Shown: positions 1 through 10,796 of the stretch, piece by piece
Layout: the number at the start of each line of letters is the position of its first letter
Numbering within the stretch: position 1 is the stretch's first letter
NCBI GenBank assembly: GCA_030248295.1
Contig: JASANH010000497.1
Span: forward strand, 212,017-276,016
Length of the DNA: 64,000 bases
From: Mesodorylaimus sp. YZB2_4
Taxonomy: Eukaryota; Nematoda; Enoplea; Dorylaimida; Dorylaimidae
Direction of reading: 5' to 3'
Made by a program: the position numbers and the translations under genes
Notes under the pieces: generated by a model
What the model saw: only the letters and a program-made list of their open reading frames with translations
What the model was told of the DNA's origin: nothing
Database searches by the model: none

Positions 1-253
1 ACATGCAGAAACGACAATTGTAACTAAGAATTTCTAGTGCATAAACGACGTCCTTAATGCTTGACTCACTCCTGCTCAACCAAGTCCTTTGCTGGCCTAC
101 CCCCAGCCCCCTCCCCGCCTTGCACCCAAATCAGTACAGCTCCGTCATTTCCGCAATGTCCTCACCATTTTTCACACCGAAGCAATTCCAAAACGATAGC
201 CACTACACAAAATGATCACCCTTCCAATCACCCTCAACTCATCATCCCCACAA

Positions 254-3200
254 TTACTCTTCCTTCTTCCCACCTTTTCCTTTCTTTTTGGCCATCTTCT
301 TATCCTCTTCTTCGATCGGCGCTGGTTTCACAAATGGAATGAACTTTTCGTATTCTAAACGCAAATTCCACTTTTTCCCCTGTCATCTGCCTGACAGCAC
401 AACTTACTCGGCGGCATCCACTGACGCAATACTTCGGGCACCTCGACCCCGTCGTCCGTTTGGTAATTCTCTAATATGCAGCAAATGACGCGAGTCGTTG
501 CGCACATGGTCGCATTCAACATATGCACATAGGGCACCTACAATTGTCCACCATACTGTTGTGCCCGTGTAACCCACATCCCCATCTCCCCCCCCCCCGT
601 GTTCTGGCAGGGGCACAAGTTTGAGTCTAGCAGTCAGAAAGTGACTTGTACAGGGCCACACCAGAAGTCAGCACAAGAATCAGGATTCCCTTAGCTATCC
701 CATGGCTCAAGACTGGAGGGGGTCGCTTCCAGTTTGGACCTGAGATTCTAAGCCACTTAAGTGGGCGGACAGAAAAAGAATTAACTGGCATTGTTCGAAC
801 ATAGCATGCAGTATGGGCAGAGGGAGTGACGCCATCTGGTTTGGTCGGCTAAGTCTGTCAAGAATCCCCTGTCCATAGTATACCCTACCATTGGTGGGGT
901 CACATGGAATTCCCCTCTCTCATAGCCCCCACACGTCGAGTCCAGCATCGACCGACCCGGGTGTGAGGTCACCAAACCGACCCGACCCCACGTTGTATCG
1001 CGCCCACTCATTTGTTTTCTGGCATGATGCATTGTTTCTTCAATCGATAACCATCGATAACAGACACCCGCAGTCAGCAAGAAGGGGCTGACGGATTTCG
1101 GACGAAAACAGACAGGGGAGGAGAACGTTAACGTGCCTCATGCTGTCTGAGGCGACAGCGTAGAATTTCACAAATTTTTACTGTCCAACAGCACTGCAAT
1201 ATCCCGCTTCGCTTCTAGACTTGACTTCATAGAGTGGGAGGCGGCCGGTATGAGGACAGCTTTTAACTGTTTTCGGGCTGGGCCCCCACCTACCCCAATT
1301 TTCAATGGGTTTTGCCAGCAGTCAAAATGACGGGTGCGGCAGTGTGTTAGGCGATCAACTCACAAGGCAGGCTCCCTCTGACGGCCTGACTTGGAGCTGC
1401 TCTGCTGGAGCATCACCGCCGAGGGCATCCTGCGCCAGAATCAGCGTTTCCGGATGATGGAGGGCAAGAACGGAGGGCCCCGACTGGCAATTAGGAACAG
1501 TTTTCTCAGTCTAGGGCACCACTTCCACCTCCAATTGAATTCCTGGTGAATCGCCCACAGCCAGTTCTCTGAGAACGGGTTTCCTAAACTGACGTCTTCA
1601 GCCAGAATAGAACTGAGGCGTTTCAGTCAGGGTTGCCCCCCCCGCGCCCCTATGGGGACAGAAGGTGGGTGGGGTCGACGTCGATGTCATGCATGGGCGG
1701 CCAGTCCAGAGGGTTGAAGTGTCGATCCTAGCTGCCTGCACGAAGACATGACTGGACGCCAGAGAAGATATTTTGGCGGGAATTCAAAATTCCGATCCGG
1801 CTGACCCACAGCTTGGGTCGGTTCCCCAAACCGATCCGGCCCGGATCGGCGGGTCGGTCGATGCTGGCGTCGAGTTTCACAGAGATGCAGTCTGGTCTGG
1901 TGGCTGAGCCCATCAGAAGGAAGCCTGCCACATGAACGCTGGATGATAGAGTGAGCACAACTCGCTTTCGACAGAAGTCCTAATCAGTGGCACACACCCT
2001 TGTCACATATGGTAACAAACAATAACTTGAATTTATAATTTACCGCACCCGTTTTGCATCCAGACCTTGCCCATGCTCGCCATGCCGTTCGTCAATCGAA
2101 TCTAGCAAGCGAGCAGCCTCACAGCCTTCTGCCCCTGATGCCACTCCCTTGCTTCCCAGATCCATTTATCAACAGAACCCTTTTCCAAGACCCCAGCACG
2201 TCTAGCACACGATACGATACGTAGTACCCGCAAACGTGAATCCAGGAGTCTACTGTGGAGTGAAACACGAGTAGGCAGATTGTACATACCTCGCCGTCCA
2301 TTTTCTTCGTTTGCCCGTATCGAACTCGCAGACGTCGAGCTTGATAATCCAAACAATTCGAACAAGATACCAATTCACGAAACGATCCTGAGCCAGGGAA
2401 CCAAGCTTCCAAATCGTATTTTTTCGCAGCTGCGTTATTTAGCTCGCCTGAAAAGTACAGAATAGAAACTTTGGCCTTCCAGTCAGGGCTGCTGGCCCAG
2501 GCGATGCGGGACTAACGCATAGACCCATTGAGCCACCCTGGCTCTGACCAGTCAGTGATGGCCCAGGTCAACATTATCCGCGGTGGTGCAGCGTCTCTGT
2601 CTGCCTTCACCTCCACGAAAGGACATCCTGGACTGGACACCAACTTCCTCAGGCTGTGACCCCTGCTCCCGAGACCGTCTGCTAGTTTGGCTTCCGTCTC
2701 TTCACGCGCGGCGTAACCCTAGTGCCTTGTAGGTCATGGCGAGCTGGCATCGACCGTAGAGGTGTACTCCCAAGACTTGCCTACTCCAGTCTTGGTTGCA
2801 GCAGCACCTCGACGTTACCCTGCTTGCTTGCTTACAAACCGACCTCCATGACCAGGAATTGAACCCGGGACGAGTCCCAGCCACTCACTCCCAAGCAATG
2901 CGCCGCACCCCGATCACTTACCCGATACAATATTCACTATTTGATAAGGAAGTTTCAACGCTTGAACAAACATCTCGGCGTGCCCGATCATTTCGTCAAA
3001 CATTTTCCAAGAGGCATTATCGAATGGCGAAGTCAAAACGAATTGTTCAATCTATAATAAAAGCAAAAAGTCACACAAAACAAGCAAAAAACTTTTTACT
3101 TACTTTTTCAAACTGATGCACGCGGAAAATTCCACGAGTGTCTCGACCATGGGAGCCGACTTCTTGCCTAAAAAATCAAAAACAATTCGGTAACATGATC

Positions 3201-5743
3201 AGATACCAAGTTGGGGCACATCAGCGCGTGGGTCGAATGTTCACTGTTCACTGTGGGGTGTGTGGGTCAAATGTCCGCTGGCCAGACACAAGTATGGGAA
3301 GAAGAGGCCCCCCTGTTGGGCCGGCCAGGACGTTGAACCCTTCCTCTCGATTCCCCCCCCCCCACCTCAGGTCCGGCAGGAAGAGAGAAAAGGAAGCAAG
3401 CAAAAGCAAATTGTGTGGGCAGGACCATGACCTGACCTGACGGACCAAGCCCTGGCCTCCAAGCACAGGCCAGTTGTCCAGCCAGCCTACAGTACTGTAA
3501 GCAGTCATGCAACTCACCCACTCGATTCGACCCGAACCTGACCTGTCTCACACGCAATCAGATCAGGCGTAGGCGATCTGATCTGATCTGATCTCTACCC
3601 TCAACCCCCTTCCCCTCTCACCCAGCCGACCTCGTCCATACTTGGCCAGACAACAGGAAACAGCCAACTTACATCAGAATGTCCGCGGGACATCTAATCT
3701 ACATTCTGATCCGGTCTGGTGGCCAGTGTATCAGACTGTCGGTCGAATCCGACGGACATTCTAATCTGACAGTGGCCCACAGTCTGATCTGACAGTGGCC
3801 CACAGTCTGATCTGACAGTGGCCCACAGTCTGATCTGACAGTGGCCCACAGTCTGATCTGACAGTGGCCCACAGTCTGATCTGACAGTGGCCCACAGTCT
3901 GATCTGACAGTGGCCCACAGTCTGATCTGACAGTGGCCCACAGTCTGATCTGACAGTGGCCCACAGTCTGATCTGACAGTGGCCCACAGTCTGATCTGAC
4001 AGTGGCCCACAGTCTGATCTGACAGTGGCCCACAGTCTGATCTGACAGTGGCCCACAGTCTGATCTGACAGTGGCCCACAGTCTGATCTGACAGTGGCCC
4101 ACAGTCTGATCTGACAGTGGCAGTGGCACCCAGTCTGATCTGACAGTGGCCCACAGTCTGATCTGACAGTGGCCCACAGTCTGATCTGACAGTGGCCCAC
4201 AGTCTGATCTGACAGTGGCCCACAGTCTGATCTGACAGTGACAGTGGCACCCAGTCTGATCTGACAGTGAGTATAATCTGACAGTTTTACCACGTCTTGC
4301 CAACATTCTCTCTTCGTCTCTCGACTCCCAACCACTCGAATTTTGCAAGACTGCATTGCATACCTGAAGCAAGAAGAAATCCCAGCGTATCGAATAGGTA
4401 AACTGGCCTCGGGTAGCCACTCGTCTCGATGATAAGCTGCGATCGGTTGCTCACTAGTTGCGATCAAATATTTTTCCTCCTCCGCCTTTTCACCTTTCTG
4501 CTCCGAGCTTTTACCAATGACCTAAAAAATCACATTATAAAAAATATAAACTGCTCCACTCATTTCTCATACCTTGTACAACTGATCATCGAAATCGCTC
4601 AGCTGCGCCACTTCTTGCATGACTTCTTTACGCATAAAAAATGGCGTATACAAAGCCGTATATTCTTTATCCGCCAAAATGCGCAAGGCTAATTGAATAA
4701 GTGCCTGTTCAAGAAATACCAGGGGACCCTAAAAAAGAATTTTTCAAATAAAAATCCCCACATTCCATAACCGAACCTTCAAATAATATCCACGAGCACC
4801 GGCCACAACGGCGCCTCGTTCCAAATCGCATCCATCAACCATCACAGCCAAATCGACCTGAGAATACTTTTTCTTCGTTGATGTATCGCCCCACGTTCGT
4901 TCAACTTTGTTATTTTCCTACAAGCAAAAGAAAACTTGATTTTTATTCGCTCTTAATCGAAATTTTAAACGGAAACGTTAAAAGATGGTTTTTAGCGACC
5001 AGTTTCGCCCCCGCACTCACTTCATTATCGCTAACAGGAACTGACTCGTGTACGACATTGCCAATTTCTCTCAACGCTCCGTTGCGACTATTTTCCAATT
5101 CCACAACTCGAGCGCTATTTTTAACCATTTCATCTTCAATAGTTTTGCTAATTTTTTTAATTTGAACTACCGTCAATGTCTAAATTTTTTAAAGGAGCAA
5201 AAAATCAGTATATTGATGCTTAACAAATTAAAACTGCTTAAAACCTACTGCTGTACAGTATTTTGCGAAAGCAAAAATCATACTTTTATCGTATCAGCTG
5301 TCAATTGAATTAAATTATCAACGAGCCCATTCGGAAGTTGATCGTCATCGCCAACTGGTTCTTTTTTCTGAAAAAATTTAAAAAATTATATTTCATTACT
5401 TTGACAAAATTTTTGTCTAACCTTCATTTTTTCACCGACTTCTTTGCTACAAAGGTTTTTCAATCGATTATATTCATCCGCTAAGAAACGACCTGAAAAT
5501 ATGATAAAAGTACTTGGATTACCTACAAAAATTTGAAAATAGATTGGCGAAGGTGGAAATCCCGAGAACACAAAAAATCAAAAACCATTTTTTGTTACTT
5601 AACTCACATTTTCTCCATTCTTTATCAAGATCGATAACTCGATCTACCAATCCCGCATCGGCGTATCGTTTTCGCTGACTTTCTCGAATCTTTTCCGGAT
5701 CTCCGCCTTTTTCCTCTCGAAACAACTCCAAATCCAAAACCAT
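254..5743 (-). CDS. SARS1: Cytosolic seryl-tRNA synthetase, 12 exons
   Basis: Class II synthetase that charges tRNA-Ser (and tRNA-Sec) with serine in the cytosol. The model is complement(join(254..354,408..537,2290..2447,2922..3051,3104..3167,4364..4521,4573..4728,4777..4917,5021..5179,5284..5367,5422..5492,5608..5743)), 1488 bases, 495 residues, in frame throughout; the human enzyme has about 514. It starts [20 protein letters not shown], followed by the tRNA-binding coiled-coil arm (about residues 30-130). The core shows [44 protein letters not shown], the class II motif 2 segment [38 protein letters not shown] and motif 3 [20 protein letters not shown]. The C-terminus is [15 protein letters not shown] followed by a lysine-rich tail, as in metazoan enzymes. 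Two large introns (538-2289 and 3168-4363) hold a transposon, a SINE and a satellite. Identity is seen directly in the motifs. Confidence 0.97.
942..1867. mobile_element. Non-autonomous hAT-like DNA transposon, copy 1
   Basis: The element begins CCAGCATCGACCGACCC and ends with the reverse complement, GGGTCGGTCGATGCTGG. It is flanked by an exact 8-bp direct repeat CGTCGAGT (934-941 and 1868-1875). The interior matches the copy at 47507-48536 along most of its length and has no intact transposase. It lies in the large intron of the seryl-tRNA synthetase gene. The 8-bp duplication and the short inverted ends fit the hAT superfamily; family assignment is inference. Confidence 0.85.
2466..2545 (-). 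repeat. tRNA-derived SINE family B, fragment
   Basis: Read on the minus strand it contains an A-box-like TGGCTCAATGGG, then a stretch (TTAGTCCCGCATCGC, then CCAGCAGCCCTGACTGGAAGG) that matches the copy at 39795-39925. Part of the same body is also seen inside the hAT element at about 1550-1635. It is a truncated copy in an intron. Confidence 0.55.
2711..2815 (+). repeat. Dispersed repeat core shared with 30885-31095
   Basis: The stretch holds GTAACCC, GTAGGTCATGGCGAG and CAAGACTTGCCTACTCCAGTC in the same order as the related sequence at 30885-31095 (GGTAGGCCATGGCGAG, CAAGACTATCCTGCTCCAGTC). It is followed at 2832-2900 by a degenerate tRNA-like piece in reverse orientation (GAATTGAACCCGGGAC). 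The repeat class is not recognised. Confidence 0.5.
3767..4266. repeat. 23-bp tandem satellite in seryl-tRNA synthetase intron
   Basis: About 20 near-perfect head-to-tail copies of a 23-bp unit (GTCTGATCTGACAGTGGCCC plus ACA). Two places carry a short extension, near 4118 and 4240 (CAGTGGCAGTGGCACC and CAGTGACAGTGGCACC). Because 23 is not a multiple of 3 and the unit has no stop codon, the array gives long repetitive open frames on the minus strand; these are not genes. Confidence 0.95.
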
Positions 5744-6139
5744 TTTTTATAAATTTATAAGAAGTTTATGGGTAAACTGGAAACCGCAAGAACGAGAAAA
5801 CTTTATATTCTCCAAAATGAAGTGACGAAATGCGTCGCAGTCCAAGAATGTCATCATTTCTTTCCTGTCTGGACGACGTGGGCGAGCTGGTAAAATATGG
5901 TTTCGGCAACACGCAAATCAGATAGACCTGAAACATATTTTTACCGGTCACGGCTAACAGAAATACTGTTGCTCAACATGGTGAGAATTTTCGAAATTAC
6001 TTCGATTCTCATGTAAATTAATTAGATTCTAGGTCTCCTTAGGACAGGATTTTTGTAAGGTTCGACTCACGGGAAACAGGTTGCCAGGCTTCAATTCTTT
6101 ACCCCTCCCCCCTATTTTTTTGTGTAATTTCGTAAGTGG
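5744..6139. other. Upstream region of seryl-tRNA synthetase
   Basis: No gene is seen. Reading toward the gene (minus strand), a splice-acceptor-like TTTCCAG lies about 35 bases upstream of the start codon (near 5780), which could be a spliced-leader acceptor or the end of a 5' UTR intron. The rest is unremarkable AT-rich DNA up to the palindrome that begins near 6140. Confidence 0.4.
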
Positions 6140-7380
6140 ATTGACGATATCTCGGCCATAACTTACTGATCTTTTGGTCTTTATCGATCAACGACAAATC
6201 AGCGTGTTCGCTAATGAATAAGGAATTGAACGCGCGTCGCGAAAAGTTCCTATCTTCCACCTATCTCGAGATATTGGGCGGCAAAGTTGAAGGTGCCGCC
6301 TGAGTTGACGACTTTTAGATGTCCTGTGTTCTTTTATGTTAACTGCGGGTTTGACCAGCCTAAAATATGCCCAATTCATCTACCTTTCAACGTGATCCCA
6401 TCGTCTATACCTCATCTTTACATTTGATATTCAAATATGCAAAAAAACTGCAGCCAAGTACAGGGAATTTTTGGAAAAATCCATTTTTGAGAACCTTGCA
6501 AAGCAGATCATAAAAAAAGACATTTATTTTCGGATAGAGCTTAAAAAATTGCATGGATTGGTTGTTACCTGGTTGAAATTCGACTTCTAATTATGAAAAC
6601 AGAGGGGAAGGAAGTAGGGTCACCAAGCACCTGAAGTACGCACCTTTTGAATTTCCCGCCCGCATGCCGCTTATGACATTAGAGCGGTTTCGGCTGGCTA
6701 CTTTGGAAATCGTGAGAACATATACAACTTTTTCACTACAGGTCCACCTAATTGCGTACTAGATTATGTTTATCGTGAAAAATGAGAAAAAGTTTAAAAT
6801 TTACCTGGGATTTCCAGAGTAAGCAGCCGGAACCGCTCTAATGTCATAAGCGGCGCGCAGGCGGGAAATTCAAAAGGAGCGTACTTCTAGCACTTTGTGA
6901 CCGCAACTTTCTTCCTCTATTTTCACAATTATAGGTCGAATTTCAACCGGAGCAGAACCAATCGATGCAATTTTTTGTGCTCTACCCGAAAATAAATATC
7001 CGACTTCATGATTTGCTTTAAAAGATTTTCAAAAATGACTTTTTCTGAAAATTCCTTGTAGTCAGTTGCGGTTTTTTGCATATTCGGATATCAAATGTAA
7101 AGCTAAAGTATAGACGAAGGGAATCACGTTGAAATCTAGACGGATTGGGCTTATTTTAGGCTGGTCAAACCCCGTCTTCCAGTAAGCATAAACGAACAGC
7201 AGGTCTGAAAGTCTTAAACTTGGGCCACTTCAAACATTGGCGCCCAGTATCTCGAGATAGATGAAAGGTAGAAACTTTTCGCGACATGCATTCGATTCCT
7301 CATTCATTTGCGAACATGCTGATGTGTCGTTCATCAAAGAAGACCAAAAGATCAATGAATTATGGCTGATATCGCCCAAG
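6140..7380. repeat. Giant foldback palindrome 1 (about 600-bp arms)
   Basis: The left half is matched, in reverse complement and with moderate divergence, by the right half. Landmarks are CTTTTGGTCTT, GTCGCGAAAAGTT and TCTCGAGATA on the left against TTTTCGCGAC, TCTCGAGATAG and AAGACCAAAAG on the right. The inner part carries TTTTGAATTTCCCGCC and GCTTATGACATTAGAGCGG in both arms. The centre is near 6760. No coding capacity is seen. The inner core is shared with the palindrome at 45879-47380, so this is a foldback or MITE-type family. Confidence 0.85.
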
Positions 7381-7682
7381 CACTCCTAGAAGACCTGTTT
7401 TTTCGGCATAATCCTGTGAAAATCGATTTTGCACAAGAAACTACTATCGCATCACTATCAGCACTCAAAGGTGCATCAAATTCACATGAAAATAGAGGTC
7501 AAAAATTGACGCCTGGCAATTCCTGGGTCGACCCATAAAGAAAGCCTGCCTTCATTTCTTCAAGGAGCAGATTTCATTAATGCATACGTTTGACCTTGAC
7601 TTTTTCCGAGAGCTCCAATTAGTGATCAAACTGATCCAAAGCAACATTTAATAAAAAGTACGATGTCTCCCCAAAATGAAAT
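7381..7682. other. 3' flank of MED4, no gene seen
   Basis: AT-rich sequence between the palindrome and the MED4 stop codon. It probably includes the MED4 3' UTR, but no clear AATAAA signal is seen on the minus strand close to the stop. Confidence 0.4.
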
Positions 7683-10044
7683 TCACTCAGGACTATCACT
7701 GGATGAACTGGAACTCGAATCACTGCTCAACAATTCCACAGTGTTCGAATGTTGGGATAACACTTCTTGTTTCACATTTCTCCCAGCAGCTGCCCCGGGC
7801 GACGTTTGTCGATAGGGCGGTGCTTGAGGAGGCAACTGAGCACGCATTTGTTGTTGCTGAGGAGGCAATACAGGCACAACATGCGGCGAGCCTCGAGTGC
7901 CGAACTGATGTTGAAACGATTGAGGCGATGTGATCTGATGTTGAACCAGTGGCGACTGCCCGTGTTGCATATTCGATGACGGCGGCCCGGACGACGCCGA
8001 TGAAGCCGAGCCCATAGGCGAAACGGGTCCCATAAAATGACCATGCGGTGGTGTGTGCTGCTGCGACCCAGGATGGAATTGAGATGGATGCGGTGGCAGA
8101 CGCAATGCACGCGGCGACACACTCGGCGGTGTCAACGCCCTTTGAGCTACCCAACCAGCCGGTGGCATATTCCGTGGCGGCATCATAGCCCCGCCCGGGG
8201 AACCTTGATACACTGAAAAGAAGTTGATCTAGACAAGAAATCGTTCAAAATTCACTTCCTTACTTCCTCCGGGAGCAGTTGGTGAAAAGGGGCGATGAAG
8301 TGGAGAAAACATTCCCTCTGATGCGGCTGGTGGCGGCATGAACGGATGCATGGCACCACCAACGCTCGCTCCTTGACTTCCGCTCGGCAACAAAGTCGGA
8401 GTGGACGGCATACTCGTCGGTTGACCAATACCAACTCCAGGAATATGCTGCTGCGCAAAATCACCCGATCCAACGCGACTTAACAAACCAGATCGCATTT
8501 CGGCATCGGTGGGAAATGGACGCTGAGGATCACCTGAAAAAATAAAACAAGTTTTCTCCCTCTTCAAGAATGGCAGAATTCCGCAGCAAAATTAAAAATC
8601 CAAGATCGCCAATCACTCACCTTGCTGCCAGGTCAAAGGCGCTGCGATGGCATTGCAAGCACTAATGCGATGGGCGTATCTAATCAGATCCTCAGCCGAT
8701 ACTTTCTGATGATTAGCCAATGCGATCGATTTCAACTTTTGATTAGCTTGAAAAATAGCATTTGTCTAAAAATCGATAAAAATCCTTGTTTTTTATTTTT
8801 GATTCAAATTCATCATCTTACCATCAAACTCTCAGAATCTCTTAGACAATTTCGAATCTTCAAAAGATACTCGTCCCTTTTTCGAACTTCTAGTTCCAAT
8901 TGCTCCATTACTTTCTGTCGCTCGGCCTGTTGAGCAGCTGCAAAGAAACGCTGTAGTTTTAGATGAATCACAATCTATTCCTAATCTTTTCTTAATGAAC
9001 GACGCCATTTTTCAACTGAAATCTAGCTCTTCCATTGTAGAGAAACAAACGACGGAATCAATGGACGTGGCTGCTGGGCCTGTGCGTGACCAGTTCACCA
9101 AAACTGTAGGAACATGAGATCGAAATGCACACAAAACTCCAAGCAACAGTTCCAGTCCCAGGTCCGACCGATAATGCAATTATCGGCCGATCGATGCTGG
9201 CCAAGAAGTACTGCAGAAAGACGGCAGAAACATCAAACCGACTGGTCTAATGCTTTCCTGTCCTGACACAGAAGAACATCCATAATCTGACCGCCCAGGC
9301 CAGGAAGGCATGCTGGTCACGCTACCGTACAGTGGAGTGGTGCAGTAGTACATGCATGATCTGCATTCCAGATCATGCGGACTCCAAGGCTCTTGGTGCA
9401 ATATTTGTCGTACACATAATGCATCAAGAGGTCTGTCCATAGCACGCTTTCTTCAACCTCCTGAAGGGGCAACCCAGACTTGATATCGCGACTCTGGTTG
9501 CAGCGATCCTTGCTACCTGTCATAGAAAGCACGCCGGAAAATCTTGGCACGGCAGCTGAAGGCCAGATTCCGCCGTGACTCTCTATTAACACAAGGGCCA
9601 AATAAACCATGGACATTCGACCCCCGATAACAAATTGTCATTATTATTTGTCAAAAACGGCCGCCAAACGTTTGATGCATGTGATCCCTCGCCACGGGTC
9701 ATTGGCCTGGCCATAAACCGCAAAGATGTTTCAATATGCTTGGCGTTTCAGCGACCTTACCAAGACATATTTTGCAGCCATGTCCCCCCCCCCAACTGTC
9801 ACTCACCAATCTCCAACGTCCTCTCCAACTCTTCTTCTTTAATTTTGAATAATTTAGCCAACTCGGCGGAATTAATCTCTTTGGCCACACCACGTTCATC
9901 CCTCGGCGTCGTCACAACTTCGCCCATTTGTTTGATAATCATCTCCAAATCATCGATAATTCGATGCAATCGTTCACGCACACAAATACCTTCCGTTGCC
10001 GCCACTAATCGATCAGTATCCATTTTTTGAAGCGTATTCTTCAT
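7683..10044 (-). CDS. MED4: Mediator complex subunit 4
   Basis: Core subunit of the Mediator middle module, which links transcription factors to RNA polymerase II in the nucleus. The model is complement(join(7683..8212,8264..8533,8621..8765,8822..8937,9807..10044)), 1299 bases, 432 residues, in frame. The N-terminal half is helical: RERLHRIIDDLEMIIKQM near residue 20, then a charged helix in exon 2 (LELEVRKRDEYLLKIRNCL). The diagnostic family block follows: EDLIRYAHRISACNAIAAPL, TWQQGDPQRPFPTDAEMRSG and LLSRV. The C-terminal half is a long P/Q/G/S-rich tail ending in a serine-aspartate run (SSDSSSSSSSDSPE), like the acidic serine tail of vertebrate MED4 (about 270 residues) but much longer. 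A splice-acceptor-like TTGCTTAG abuts the start codon directly. Its first intron (8938-9806) is long. Confidence 0.95.
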
Positions 10045-10796
10045 CTAAGCAAACCAATTAAAAATCCGTGAAACAAGAAAAAAGATTTCCTGGCTGGTTA
10101 AAAATCGGAAATATTCGCCGACAGCGATGAATTCCTATCGCCACAGAAATTTTCTATCCTCCCGCACAGGATTACACCTAAAACGATTCTTTCTTAACAT
10201 TTTTTCCGTGTCCACTGCAAAAAAAGGACAATACACGTTACACACGGCTTTTAAATTTGAAAAATACACCGAAAAAGCGATTTCTTTCTTGTCAACAAAA
10301 TTTTAATTCTACATCAAAACCATATCGCTCGCAACTTCTCAAAAAATTTTTAAAAGCTTTTCAGGCTTAACTTATATTTCCAACCCATCCGACCCAGAAC
10401 GGGCGCACGGCTAAACAAACAAATGTCCGACAGCGAGTCTGGTAAAATTCAGATTCAGATGCACTCGTGTTAAGGCCGCACGCGCTAGCGGCTACAGTAA
10501 TCTAAGTGCCCTGAATCTGAAACCGAACTTTTCTAATTCTCGCCGAATGCAAATTTTTGGTTTTTGGAATTCGACACTTCACTTTCGAATTTTATCGATT
10601 AATCATCGGAAAAAATGGACATTGATCGATCATTTCTACCATTATTTCTCTGTATTTAAGTTTTTTGCCATCACTGATGTAAGTTACAGCCCTATTCGTC
10701 AAGATTTAAATGCAAAAAATTTCCATAAAAAGGATTTTCCATACTGAACCATCTTCTTTTAGAGAAAGCTTCTGTTCGATTTCCGACAAGAAAACA
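10045..10796. promoter_or_regulatory. Divergent intergenic region between MED4 and the PTP gene
   Basis: The region separates two genes that point away from each other, so it must hold both 5' ends. On the MED4 side an acceptor-like TTGCTTAG sits at the ATG. On the plus side TCTTCTTTTAG ends near 10762, 35 bases before the phosphatase ATG. GC-richer sequence lies at about 10385-10510. No TATA box is evident. An in-frame ATG at 10710 upstream of 10797 falls before the acceptor and was not chosen as the start. Confidence 0.4.

Noticed and set aside
2102-2365. Alternative minus-strand frames over exon 10 of seryl-tRNA synthetase
   Set aside because: They extend past the donor at 2290 or are out of the conserved frame.
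3767-4266. CRISPR array
   Set aside because: Direct tandem repeats without unique spacers in an animal intron.
3694-4467. Long minus-strand open frames (up to 257 codons) with repeated [11 protein letters not shown]-type peptides
   Set aside because: They come from the 23-bp satellite, which has no stop codon in any minus frame; the real coding exon in this span is 4364-4521 in another context.
10710-10796. N-terminal extension of the PTP starting at ATG 10710
   Set aside because: It lies upstream of a strong acceptor-like TCTTCTTTTAG, so it is probably not in the mature mRNA; the peptide is not conserved in the family as far as I recall.
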